DNA of 64,000 nucleotides, taken from NCBI RefSeq assembly GCF_040932485.1, contig NZ_JBFRBH010000001.1, forward strand, positions 2,604,001-2,668,000. The letters are read 5' to 3'. Shown piece after piece: positions 1 to 7,794 of the stretch (positions within the stretch are counted from its first letter, which is position 1; the number at the start of each line of letters is the position of its first letter). This DNA comes from Gymnodinialimonas sp. 202GB13-11 (GTDB taxonomy: Bacteria; Pseudomonadota; Alphaproteobacteria; Rhodobacterales; Rhodobacteraceae). The notes under the pieces were generated by a model. The model was not told the origin of the DNA and searched no databases. It was given only the letters and a program-made list of their open reading frames with translations. The position numbers and the translations under genes were made by a program.

Positions 1-631
1 GATGCTCAAACCCCGCCGCTTCGACGCAGTCAACCAATGCCTCCACGCCGTTGGCACGGGCATTGGCCACCGCCGTTTCTACCGCCTGCGGATCAATGTC
101 TGACGCCATCACAGACCGGTTCAAAACCTTCGCTGCCGCAATCGCCAGAACAGCCGTACCACAGCCGATATCGGCCACAGATTGGGGTAAATTCCGATCC
201 GTAAACAGTTTGTCCACGGCCTCCAGACACCCTTTTGTGGTCCCGTGGTGTCCGGTTCCGAACGCCATTGCCGCCTCAATCAGCAGTGGAACCGACTCAG
301 CTGGCACCTTGTCGGCATCGTGGCTGCCATAGACAAAGAAGCGCCCCGCCTCGACCGGATGCAATTCGCGGCGCACTTCGGCCACCCAATCCGTCTCAGG
401 CAGTTCCGACACGGCAAAATCCTTCGCCCCGAAGGCCGCCGCAAGGATCGCCAGCGCGACCTCATCCGGGGCTTCGATGAAATAGGCGCCGACCTCCCAC
501 AGGCCTGAGCCGTCCTCCACCTCGAACACACCCACACCGGTTGGGGTCGGGTCGATCTCTTCCAAAGCCGCGCCAAGCGCCTCGGCTTTGGGTTTGTCAG
601 ACAATGTGATCAGGGCAGTCCAGGTGGGCAT
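1..631 (-). CDS. prmA: Ribosomal protein L11 methyltransferase PrmA, C-terminus cut off by window edge
   Basis: PrmA trimethylates ribosomal protein L11 in the cytoplasm using S-adenosylmethionine. The reverse strand is open from an ATG at 631 to the left edge. The N-terminal substrate-recognition domain is followed by the family signature AFGTGHHGTT and the SAM-binding motif DIGCGTAVLAIAA, then the acidic ASDIDP loop. The start is supported by GGAGG about 6 nt upstream. The gene runs off the window, so its last third is missing here. It is divergent from the small-protein triplet starting at 768, and the 136 nt between them must hold both promoters. Confidence 0.9.
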   Translation of the reverse strand, partial: MPTWTALITLSDKPKAEALGAALEEIDPTPTGVGVFEVEDGSGLWEVGAYFIEAPDEVALAILAAAFGAKDFAVSELPETDWVAEVRRELHPVEAGRFFVYGSHDADKVPAESVPLLIEAAMAFGTGHHGTTKGCLEAVDKLFTDRNLPQSVADIGCGTAVLAIAAAKVLNRSVMASDIDPQAVETAVANARANGVEALVDCVEAAGFEH

Positions 632-767
632 GGGGCCTCCAATTCTTGGTCAAAGGACCGCTATCCGCTTCGCAAAGCAATGGCAAATACGGCGGTGGTA
701 TTCCCGACTACACGCAAGGGTGGAAATGCCTCTATCCTCAGGAACGCATTATCGAGGAGCCCCCTTC

Positions 768-1187
768 ATGTTCCGTGGACCCCGTGGCCTGATCGTTGGC
801 CTTCTTGTCGCTGCCGTCGCCATCGGCTTTGCCATCACCTTCGGCCTGCGCGGCTCCAATCAGGATGCTGACACGGTCCGTGCCTTCCTTAACCATCTGG
901 CCGCCGAAGAAATCACGCAAGCCCATGGGCTCCTGCACAACTCGATCACCGAACGCCTGCCGGAAGAGGAACTGCGCAGCTCGGTCGCGGGGCTTCAGAC
1001 ATTCGACGACATCTCTTTTCCGTCCTTCAGCTTCTCCACCTCGAACGGCACACGCACGACGGAGCTAACGGGAACCGGCACCACTGCCAGCGGATGCGAA
1101 AGTGCGCTGGACTTCGAACTGCTGAACGGCGTCATCACATATTTCAATATCGAGCCGCTCTGCCTTGGCAGTGTGACCGACACATGA
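768..1187 (+). CDS. Membrane-anchored small protein, paralogue 1 of a tandem triplet
   Basis: The product is 139 aa with one N-terminal membrane segment (about residues 8-27) and a probable periplasmic domain. No function is recognised. The domain opens with a helical FLNHLAAEE segment and ends with two cysteines separated by 21 residues, a spacing shared with the next two genes. Its length and layout recall NTF2-like/DUF4878-type domains, but that is only a guess. The start at 768 follows GAGGAG; a longer reading frame upstream overlaps prmA's start region and lacks such a site. Its TGA overlaps the next ATG by 4 nt, implying translational coupling. Confidence 0.75.
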   Translation: MFRGPRGLIVGLLVAAVAIGFAITFGLRGSNQDADTVRAFLNHLAAEEITQAHGLLHNSITERLPEEELRSSVAGLQTFDDISFPSFSFSTSNGTRTTELTGTGTTASGCESALDFELLNGVITYFNIEPLCLGSVTDT

Positions 1188-1600
1188 AAAAGGCCATCCT
1201 CCCCATCACCCTCGGTCTCGCGGGCCTTGGCCTGACGGTCTGGCTCTTCTGGTGGGCCTTTGAAAGCCAGCGCGAAGACGTCGCCGTCGCACGCGCGTTC
1301 CTGACCCATATCGCGGCGGAGGAATACGACCAGGCACAGACCCTGCTCACCCCGCTTCTGGCCTCGCGCTTGTCCCCTACGGCCCTCGACCGCCAATTCG
1401 GGCGGATCGAACCTTGGGAGCGCCTGCGGTTTGGCGAACGCTCCTCCAACTCCTCAAGCGACGGTCGCCGCACCCAGATTTGGGGCCTCGGGATCACCGT
1501 ATCGGGTTGCGAAAGCGAGCTGTTCGTGCGCCTGCAAGACGGGCTGATCGACGAATACAACGTAACCCCCCTCTGTCCGATGATCGGAGAAGACGTATGA
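1184..1600 (+). CDS. Membrane-anchored small protein, paralogue 2 of a tandem triplet
   Basis: The product is 138 aa with an N-terminal hydrophobic anchor (about residues 6-26, rich in Trp) and an extracytoplasmic domain. It resembles the preceding protein throughout: a FLTHIAAEEYDQA helix, then a GITVSGCES segment and a C-terminal YNVTPLC. The two cysteines are again 21 residues apart, consistent with a disulfide in the periplasm. It overlaps the genes on both sides by ATGA, so all three are probably translated from one message in similar amounts. No known family is recognised. Confidence 0.75.
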   Translation: MKKAILPITLGLAGLGLTVWLFWWAFESQREDVAVARAFLTHIAAEEYDQAQTLLTPLLASRLSPTALDRQFGRIEPWERLRFGERSSNSSSDGRRTQIWGLGITVSGCESELFVRLQDGLIDEYNVTPLCPMIGEDV

Positions 1601-2016
1601 GCGAAGACACCAAAACCGGAAAGAACGGCGGTCGTATCGTCCTGATCGTTCTGGGTGTGATCGCGCTTGGCATCGGGTATTGCACCTTTTCCACCAACCG
1701 CGACAGCGCGGCGATGGACACCTTCATCGGCCATATAGAGGCAGGCGATTACGAGGCCGCCAGCGCGTATTGGTCGCCCGATATCGCCGATGGGTTCTTG
1801 GCCGCGGTCACACCCCCGATCGCTGCCGACATTGCATCGCACGCACCGTATGAGACGCAATGGACCGGCTCGGGCGTCAACGGCGCGGAAAGCTACAGCA
1901 CCTATACCGCCACCGGCACGATCCCCGATGACGCGGGCTGCGTGCTGGAGATGACGGTCGATTTCGTGAACGGAGAGATCGTGGCGCTCGGCTCAGAAGA
2001 CAGCTGCCCTGAATAG
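1597..2016 (+). CDS. Membrane-anchored small protein, paralogue 3 of a tandem triplet
   Basis: The product is 139 aa with a short charged N-terminus, a membrane segment at about residues 14-31 and an extracytoplasmic domain. It is the most diverged copy: the FIGHIEAGDYEAA helix and the C-x21-C spacing are kept, but the YN-PLC ending is replaced by GSEDSC. Its ATG overlaps the stop of paralogue 2. It ends 1 nt away from the stop of the convergent MFS gene, and the junction is a perfect inverted repeat (2009-2025). Function is unknown. Confidence 0.72.
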   Translation: MSEDTKTGKNGGRIVLIVLGVIALGIGYCTFSTNRDSAAMDTFIGHIEAGDYEAASAYWSPDIADGFLAAVTPPIAADIASHAPYETQWTGSGVNGAESYSTYTATGTIPDDAGCVLEMTVDFVNGEIVALGSEDSCPE

Positions 2017-2017
2017 C

Positions 2018-3265
2018 CTATTCAGCAGGCTGCGCCGCGCCTCGGGCCAACACCGTCTCGTTGCCCTCTTTCGGGTGGCGCGGCACCAGAAACGAGAGCG
2101 CCAGCGAGATGCACGCCATAAGCGCAGCGGCCACAAAGACCGCCGTGGGGGAGGTCAGCCACAAATAGCCTAGGCCAGCCGGCAGGAACACGGCTGCGAT
2201 GTGGTTGATGGTGAACGCCACAGCCGCCGTCGGTGCGATGTCGGCAGGGTCCGCGATTTTCTGGAAGTAGGTTTTGATCGCCAGAGCCAGCGCAAAGAAG
2301 ATGTGGTTCACCACATATAGCACAGCGGCGAACACGAAACCCCAGTCGAAGATATAGAGGCCCGCGTAAAGAACGAAGACAGCGGCCAAACCCGAATATT
2401 CTACGATCAGCGCCAGACGTTCCCCGAACCGGGCGACGACTTTGCCTAACATCGGCGCCACGATCATGTTGATCAGCAGCGTGACCATATAAAGCGAGGT
2501 GATGTGATGGACCTCGAACCCGTAGCGTTCGACCATCATGAAGCCCGCGAAGACGACGAAGATCTGCCGCCGTGCGCCTGACATGAACTGGAGCGCATAA
2601 TAAAGCCAATAACGCCGCCGCAGGACCATCTGTTTGCGCTGCGGATTGGGGCTTTCGAACTGCGGATAGATCAGGAAACAAACCAAAGCCAAAAGGGCCG
2701 TCGCCCCGCCCGACACCCAGTAGACCAGATCATAGCTCAGCTCATAGGTCCGCCATGTGACGACGATCAACAGGTAGGCCAGCAGGGTCGCGCCGGACCC
2801 CACGCTCAACAACCAGCCCAAAACCTGCGGCGCGCGATCCTTTTCGATCCATTGCAATTGCAGGCTCTGGTTCACCGTCTCGTAGTAGTGGAATCCGATC
2901 GAGCTGATCAGCGTGACGAACAACAATCCCCCCAACGATGGGAACTGAGCCGTTAGTGCTGTCGCGACCCCAAGCAGGATAAGCGAGACCAGGCCCAACA
3001 CCTGTTCCCGAATGAAAATCAGCAGGAAGATCACGCCAATCGCCAGAAAGCCCGGGATTTCGCGCACGGTATGCAGCCAGCCAATGTCGGATCCATCAAA
3101 GCTCGCGACCTCGATAACGAAGTTATTCAGCAGCGCCGACCATGTCGCAAAGGCCACGGGCATCGCGAAGGCCATCACGGCCAACAACGCAATCGGCGTG
3201 CGCCAGAACGGCAGCTTTCGCCCCTCTTCAAGGGACGTGATCTTGAGGTTGTCTCCGATGACCAT
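2018..3265 (-). CDS. Major facilitator superfamily (MFS) transporter
   Basis: The 415-aa protein is almost wholly hydrophobic with about 12 predicted membrane helices and a central cytoplasmic loop (around residues 205-215, SPNPQRKQ), the usual two-bundle MFS layout. No signature identifies the substrate. The N-terminus is short and polar before the first helix. The start at 3265 has no clear ribosome-binding site. The gene is divergent from the methyltransferase at 3343 and converges tail to tail with the small-protein triplet. It stands alone, so context gives no hint of the transported compound. Confidence 0.8.
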   Translation of the reverse strand: MVIGDNLKITSLEEGRKLPFWRTPIALLAVMAFAMPVAFATWSALLNNFVIEVASFDGSDIGWLHTVREIPGFLAIGVIFLLIFIREQVLGLVSLILLGVATALTAQFPSLGGLLFVTLISSIGFHYYETVNQSLQLQWIEKDRAPQVLGWLLSVGSGATLLAYLLIVVTWRTYELSYDLVYWVSGGATALLALVCFLIYPQFESPNPQRKQMVLRRRYWLYYALQFMSGARRQIFVVFAGFMMVERYGFEVHHITSLYMVTLLINMIVAPMLGKVVARFGERLALIVEYSGLAAVFVLYAGLYIFDWGFVFAAVLYVVNHIFFALALAIKTYFQKIADPADIAPTAAVAFTINHIAAVFLPAGLGYLWLTSPTAVFVAAALMACISLALSFLVPRHPKEGNETVLARGAAQPAE

Positions 3266-3342
3266 GCCGCTGGCTTACGCCTGTTTGGACGGAATGGCGA
3301 GGGCTGGGATAGCGCAAGACGCCGTGCAATACTGCACATGAC

Positions 3343-3963
3343 ATGGCCGATACAGCATCCCTTACCCATCAATATGACCGCGCCGCCGATAAGTGGGGCG
3401 ACAAGATGCGGATGCTTGGCTATGCGGATGGCTATCTGGGATTCCTGACGGGGGCGGGCCTCCGCGCGAAGGCCTCGGACCGCGTCTGCGATGTCGGCTG
3501 CGGCACGGGCGCATTTTCGGAAGGTTGGGGCGCGATCTACGGGCCGGAGGCGAATATCACGCTTCTCGAACCCTCCGCCCCGATGCTCGACCGGGCCGAG
3601 GCCGCGCTCATCCGACGAGGCGGTCAGGCGCGCAAGGTGCAGGGCGATATTGACACTTTTCGCCCCGATCTGCCGTTCGACCATCTGCTGATGGCCCATG
3701 TGATCGAGCATGTCCCAAATCCCGGCGCAGCGCTCGCAACGCTGCGGACTTGGGTGCAGCCCGGCGCAAAGCTGTGGCTTGTCCTGTCAAAACCGCATTG
3801 GTGCAACGCGATCATCTGGCTGCAATGGCGCCATCGTACCTTCGAAGCCTCCGAAACCGAGACCCTTCTGCAAAGCGCTGGATGGCAGCTCGACGAAACC
3901 TACGCCTTCCCCTCCGGCCCGCCCTCCCGCACCAGCCGGGGGTATCTGGCGACAGCGAGCTAG
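3343..3963 (+). CDS. Class I SAM-dependent methyltransferase
   Basis: The 206-aa cytoplasmic protein carries the SAM-binding motif I VCDVGCGTG (about residues 48-56), an acidic residue after the second strand (LLEPS) and the motif II region HLLMAHVIEHV, typical of Methyltransf_11/25 enzymes such as UbiE/BioC relatives. The substrate cannot be read from sequence. The WCNAIIWLQWRHRTF stretch, followed by an E-x-E-T-LLQSAGW segment, resembles small-molecule rather than RNA methylases. It is a single gene between the divergent MFS transporter and a repeat element. Confidence 0.75.
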   Translation: MADTASLTHQYDRAADKWGDKMRMLGYADGYLGFLTGAGLRAKASDRVCDVGCGTGAFSEGWGAIYGPEANITLLEPSAPMLDRAEAALIRRGGQARKVQGDIDTFRPDLPFDHLLMAHVIEHVPNPGAALATLRTWVQPGAKLWLVLSKPHWCNAIIWLQWRHRTFEASETETLLQSAGWQLDETYAFPSGPPSRTSRGYLATAS

Positions 3964-3969
3964 GGCGCA

Positions 3970-4022
3970 CCCGCCCTCTTTGTTCCATGAAAATGCAAAT
4001 ACGCCCTCGGCCCCACAGGGCG
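3970..4022 (-). repeat. Dispersed stem-loop element, copy 1
   Basis: Read on the minus strand this intergenic stretch has a GCCCT/AGGGC stem, then GTATTTGC, then GGAACAAAGAGGGCGGG. The same order of parts (GC stem, ATATTTGC-like core, GAACAAAGAGG, GCGGG) recurs at 20710-20763, and in diverged form inside xdhA (29525-29587) and xdhB (31589-31630). It lies just after the methyltransferase stop. Confidence 0.55.
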
Positions 4023-4056
4023 AGATTTGCAATTGGCCACCTGCGGGAGGGCGGGC

Positions 4057-4090
4057 GGGGCGTCGGCGACAGCCGAGCGTCGCAGCGCCC
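4057..4090. terminator. GC-rich hairpin after homospermidine synthase
   Basis: There is an inner stem TCGGC (4063-4067) / GCCGA (4072-4076) with a GACA tetraloop, and an outer GGGCG (4058-4062) / CGCCC (4086-4090). It sits directly downstream of the hss stop codon at 4097. There is no U-run, so intrinsic termination is uncertain. Confidence 0.4.
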
Positions 4091-4096
4091 TATTCG

Positions 4097-5515
4097 TCAA
4101 CTCGCCAACACGTTCCGGAACGCCCAGGGCTCACTTTCGTCCAGATCCTCCGGGAACATCTCCCACCGATCCTGCAACGGCGTCCAGTCGGTGTAATGCG
4201 CTTCGACCGGCCCAAGATAGGGCCGCTGCACCTCAAGGCACCGCGTATGATCCATCTCGTCAGCCTCCACGATTCCGGCATTGGGGTTCTCCAACGCCCA
4301 GACCATCCCGGCCAACACGGCTGACGTCACCTGCAAGCCCGTCGCATTTTGATACGGCGCAAGGTCCCGTGTCTCTTCATTCGACAGGCGCGAGCCATAC
4401 CACATCGCGTTTTTCTCATGCCCGTAAAGCAACACGCCAAGCTCATCGATGCCTTCGACGATTTCGTCTTCGTTCAGAATGTAATGCTCGGTCTGAGTGA
4501 TGCCGGAGCCGAACATCTCATGCAAAGACAGAACTGCATCATCGCAAGGGTGGTAAGCATAGTGGCAGGTCGGGCGGTACTCCGGCTCATGCCCCTCCCC
4601 CACGGTATAATAATCGCTGATCGAAACGGCCTCGTTATGGGTCACAAGAAAGCCGAACTGCGGCCCCGGCGTCGGACACCAGGTATGGACCCGCGTGATC
4701 GCGCCGGGCCGTTCCATCCAGATGGCAGCCTTGCAGCCCGTTTCCTGACGGTGTGCATTGGGCGGGAACCAAGGCTCATGCGTGCCCCAGCCAAGCTCCG
4801 CAGGCTGGAACCCTTCGGCGATGAAGCCTTCAACAGACCAAGTGTTCACGAAGAAATCGCGCGGACGCGGGGCAAGGCGCGCCTGCGTGTCCCGTTCGGC
4901 GATATGAACACCTTTTACGCCCAGATCGCGCATTAGCGCGGCCCAATCTTCCCGGCTTTGCGGCGTGGCCTCGCGGCCAAGGTCTTTTGCCAGCGTCAGC
5001 AGCCCTTCTTTCACGAACCAACTCACCATGCCGGGGTTGGCCCCGCAGCACGACACCGCCGTTGTTCCGCCCGGGTTGGCCGCCTTCTCATCCCGCACAC
5101 GCTGGCGAAGGGCGTAGTTCGTGCGAGCAGCGTTGTCCTCGGTTCCGAAATAGTAACCCGCCCAAGGCTCCACGACCGTGTCGATATAGGGAACGCCGAT
5201 CTCGCGGCAGAACTTCATCAGGTCGAGCGAGTCCGTATCCACCGACAGGTTCACGCAGAACCCCTTGCCGGGTTCCAAAAGCCCACCCAAAACCTCGCGG
5301 AAGTTGTCTGGCGTCAGGGAAGTGTCCACAAATGCCAAACCATGTTCGCGCAGGAAGTCATGCTGACGCGCATCGGGCTCGATCACGGTAAAGCGGCTAT
5401 GATCATAGTCGAAGTGCCGCTCGATCAGAGGCCAGGTCCCCTTCCCGATCGAGCCGAAGCCGATCATCACGATGGGACCGTCGATCTTGGCATAGACGGG
5501 GTGAGATGTGGTCAT
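4097..5515 (-). CDS. hss: Homospermidine synthase
   Basis: The enzyme makes sym-homospermidine from putrescine (NAD-dependent aminobutyl transfer), the signature polyamine of many alphaproteobacteria. The 472-aa length fits the bacterial family. The N-terminal Rossmann motif IGFGSIG is at residues 18-24, followed by the saccharopine-dehydrogenase-like body with VVEPWAGYY and SCCGANPGMVSWF segments typical of this enzyme. The start at 5515 is preferred over an upstream in-frame ATG at 5581 because GGAGGG lies 7 nt before it and the family begins close to the Rossmann fold. It appears monocistronic. Confidence 0.93.
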   Translation of the reverse strand: MTTSHPVYAKIDGPIVMIGFGSIGKGTWPLIERHFDYDHSRFTVIEPDARQHDFLREHGLAFVDTSLTPDNFREVLGGLLEPGKGFCVNLSVDTDSLDLMKFCREIGVPYIDTVVEPWAGYYFGTEDNAARTNYALRQRVRDEKAANPGGTTAVSCCGANPGMVSWFVKEGLLTLAKDLGREATPQSREDWAALMRDLGVKGVHIAERDTQARLAPRPRDFFVNTWSVEGFIAEGFQPAELGWGTHEPWFPPNAHRQETGCKAAIWMERPGAITRVHTWCPTPGPQFGFLVTHNEAVSISDYYTVGEGHEPEYRPTCHYAYHPCDDAVLSLHEMFGSGITQTEHYILNEDEIVEGIDELGVLLYGHEKNAMWYGSRLSNEETRDLAPYQNATGLQVTSAVLAGMVWALENPNAGIVEADEMDHTRCLEVQRPYLGPVEAHYTDWTPLQDRWEMFPEDLDESEPWAFRNVLAS

Positions 5516-5852
5516 AGCGTGCCCTCCGCAAAAGATGCGGCCTGATACGCGCGGATTGGGGAAATGGGAACCGTTTTGCACGCGAAAGAGCCGGTGCGGG
5601 CATGTCCCGGCCGGTGACTATTGCGGCTCGGGCTGGGATCGGGCCAGATGCGAGATCCGGCGGAAAGAGCGAACAGGGAGGGCAGCGCTGCCCGAAAGCG
5701 ATCGAAAGGCCACCGGGTGCCACCCCGACGGCTGGAATGATGCGCGATCCGCGACGCAAGACTGCGCCGTCAATCGTCCTGTCGTTTGGCGGGTTGATGG
5801 CCCGCCGGCCTAGGCTGATCAGGGGTTATGCCGCGGCAGAGTTAAGGTTCGG
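5516..5852. other. 337-nt intergenic region between hss and the anti-sigma gene
   Basis: No convincing gene is seen; open frames here lack start signals and plausible composition. It must contain the hss promoter. Two hairpins are visible: an imperfect one around 5591-5614 (CGGG-CATGT-CCCG core flanked by CCGG repeats) and GGCGGG (5788-5793) / CCCGCC (5801-5806). The latter lies about 47 nt beyond the anti-sigma stop and may mark the end of that transcript, although no U-run follows. Confidence 0.6.
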
Positions 5853-6578
5853 TTACGACCGCGAGAAGATCCCAAGCCGTGTCGCAACCGCGCGGCTGAG
5901 CGCTTCTGTATCCGTATCGGCATCAGGGCCAATGACCAGCACCCGCACGTAGCGGTCGGTGATCGTTGTGGTCGCCAATCCATGACGCTGTGCTGTGGAG
6001 ATTGAAACGCCCAGGATATCGTCGGTGTTCTCCATGATGCAGACCGCAACCGGGCGACCGTTGGCGTCAAGGTAGGCGAATTGGATCAGCGCTTGATCTT
6101 CCCACCCGAGGATCTGCGCGCGGCGGAAATCGAGGCCTTCGACATCAGCCAATGCCGACAGGTCCTGACCAAGTGCCTCAGACACATGCGCCACACCGCC
6201 ATCGCCTTGCAGGGGGGCGGCAAGAGTCTCCGGCTGGTAAAGCAAATGATAAGCAGCGGCAAAGTCGCGCCAATCCTCACCGCCACCCAACCGTGACCCG
6301 ATCAGAACCCCGCCCAACACGAGGGCCAGCGCCACCGATGCCGCCATCGCAAGCCCCGCAAGCGATCCGCGCGGTGCAGCTATTGCCGGCATCTTCGGGG
6401 CGCTTGCCAAAACACCAGCTGCCTCGACCCCAAGACCCGAGAAGTCGACGTCCAACGCCTTCAACCGCGCCTGCAAAGACGGATCATCAGCGATCTCGGC
6501 CCGCAGCGCTTGGGCCTCCGCTTCTGGCAAGGCCCCGTCCAGCAGCGCAATCAAACGTGCGTCACGATCTTCGGTCAT
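5853..6578 (-). CDS. Membrane-bound anti-sigma factor
   Basis: The 241-aa protein has a short cytoplasmic N-terminal domain rich in Glu/Ala helices (residues 1-60, as in RsiW-like anti-sigma domains), one membrane helix at about 71-95 and a periplasmic C-terminal domain of about 145 residues. No Cys/His zinc motif of the ZAS type is seen in the N-terminus, so it belongs to the zinc-free variety or is diverged. Its ATG overlaps the stop of the ECF sigma gene by 4 nt, the standard arrangement for a sigma factor and its inhibitor. The periplasmic part probably senses an envelope signal. Confidence 0.78.
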   Translation of the reverse strand: MTEDRDARLIALLDGALPEAEAQALRAEIADDPSLQARLKALDVDFSGLGVEAAGVLASAPKMPAIAAPRGSLAGLAMAASVALALVLGGVLIGSRLGGGEDWRDFAAAYHLLYQPETLAAPLQGDGGVAHVSEALGQDLSALADVEGLDFRRAQILGWEDQALIQFAYLDANGRPVAVCIMENTDDILGVSISTAQRHGLATTTITDRYVRVLVIGPDADTDTEALSRAVATRLGIFSRS

Positions 6579-7129
6579 TCCCGGTCTCCCAACCGTTCTT
6601 TCAGCTTCGCTCTAGCCGCGGCCAACCGGCTCATCACCGTGCCGACGGGCACGTCCAGCACTTCGGCGGCTTCCGCATAGGCGTATCCTTCGACGTAGAC
6701 CAGCAAAACCACGCTACGCTGGACGTCAGACAGGTCCATCACCGCCGATAACACCTCACCTCCGAAAAAAGTCTGTTCGGGATCGTCGGGCGAAATCAGC
6801 CCGGCCTCTTCCGCATCCACGACGCCGGTCCCGCGCCGCACCTTGGCCGCGCGCAAGCGGTTGAGCCAGAGGTTGTGGAGGATGCGCATCAACCAGCGAT
6901 CCACCCGCGTGCCAGGCGCAAATTGCGCAGCTTTCGCAAGACCCTGCGCGACCGCTTCCTGTGCAAGATCTTCGGCTTCCGCCCGATCGCGCGTAAGCGT
7001 CAGGCCATAGCGCCAAAGCCTGGGCCAGACGACTGGCAAGGCTGCGCGGATCTCACGTTCCGCCTGCGATGGAAAAAGCCGCCGAATAATATCCGTGTCT
7101 CGCGTGTTGTCTTCCCAAGGACGGGCCAC
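6575..7129 (-). CDS. ECF-type RNA polymerase sigma factor
   Basis: The 184-aa protein has sigma-70 region 2 (about residues 28-95, with DRAEAEDLAQEAV and RVDRWLMRILHN) and region 4 (about 125-180, with YVEGYAYAEAAEVL and VPVGTVMSRLAAAR helix-turn-helix), and no regions 1 or 3, as expected for ECF factors. The start is a GTG at 7129: an in-frame TAA lies just upstream and no ATG fits. Only 38 nt separate it from the divergent DUF4399 gene, so its promoter must lie inside or beyond that gene's start. Target genes are unknown. The protein differs from the RpoE/ChrR type. Confidence 0.85.
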   Translation of the reverse strand: MARPWEDNTRDTDIIRRLFPSQAEREIRAALPVVWPRLWRYGLTLTRDRAEAEDLAQEAVAQGLAKAAQFAPGTRVDRWLMRILHNLWLNRLRAAKVRRGTGVVDAEEAGLISPDDPEQTFFGGEVLSAVMDLSDVQRSVVLLVYVEGYAYAEAAEVLDVPVGTVMSRLAAARAKLKERLGDRE

Positions 7130-7167
7130 GGGGCCGGTCCAACGATCACGACTTTAGGGAGGACATC

Positions 7168-7608
7168 ATGTCGTTGAAACATCTTATCGCCGCCGCATTG
7201 ATCACATTGCCGGGGGTCGCTCTGGCCCAGGATACGCCGGCCCCTGAGGGCGCTGCCGTCTATTTCGTGAACCTTGAAGATGGCGCGACGGTCTCTGGCC
7301 CGGTCACGGTGATCTTTGGCCTTGAAGGCATGGGCGTGGCCCCTGCGGGGACCGAGCGGGAGATGACCGGCCACCATCATATCTTCCTCAACCGCCCGCC
7401 GCTGGGCGAGGGAGAAGAAGGTGCGGAAGAGCTGCTGTACGGCATCCCCGCTGACGACAATCACATCCATTTCGGCGGTGGCCAGACACAGGTGACGCTG
7501 GATCTGGAGCCGGGCGAGCACACGCTGCAACTGGTTCTGGGGGACTTGAACCATGTGCCGCATGTTCCGCCCGTGGCATCTGAGCAGATCACCATCACTG
7601 TGGAATAA
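7168..7608 (+). CDS. Secreted DUF4399 protein
   Basis: The 146-aa protein has a signal peptide ending in ALAQ (residues 1-21). It carries the complete DUF4399 signature: GHHHIFLN, DDNHIHFGGGQT, LEPGEHTLQL and GDLNHVPHVPPV. The many histidines suggest metal binding, but the biochemical role of the family is not known. AGGGAGG precedes the ATG. It is divergent from the ECF sigma/anti-sigma operon with a very short gap, so co-regulation by that sigma factor is plausible though not shown. A strong terminator follows. Confidence 0.85.
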   Translation: MSLKHLIAAALITLPGVALAQDTPAPEGAAVYFVNLEDGATVSGPVTVIFGLEGMGVAPAGTEREMTGHHHIFLNRPPLGEGEEGAEELLYGIPADDNHIHFGGGQTQVTLDLEPGEHTLQLVLGDLNHVPHVPPVASEQITITVE

Positions 7609-7639
7609 CGCGCGCATTCGCCCCCGAAAGCGTAGCGTT

Positions 7640-7673
7640 GCGGGCGGCTTCCAGGGCCGCCCGCTTTCTTTCT
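7640..7673 (+). terminator. Intrinsic terminator after the DUF4399 gene
   Basis: There is a perfect 9-bp stem GCGGGCGGC (7640-7648) / GCCGCCCGC (7656-7664) with a 7-nt loop, followed by TTTCTTTCT. Confidence 0.88.
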
Positions 7674-7794
7674 CAACACACTCAAATGTGGAGCATTTCA
7701 TGTTGGGAGTAAGGATTTCCCGGCATGGCAAAGGCTTGCCACAAACGCCGATGGTGTCGCAGGGTCGGCGCATTGAAAGCCAAACGAGTTGCCC

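Noticed and set aside
5602-5952. 116-codon frame upstream of and overlapping the anti-sigma gene's 3' end
   Set aside because: Its second half is antisense to the anti-sigma gene, with no ribosome-binding site and low-complexity Arg/Ser/Pro content.
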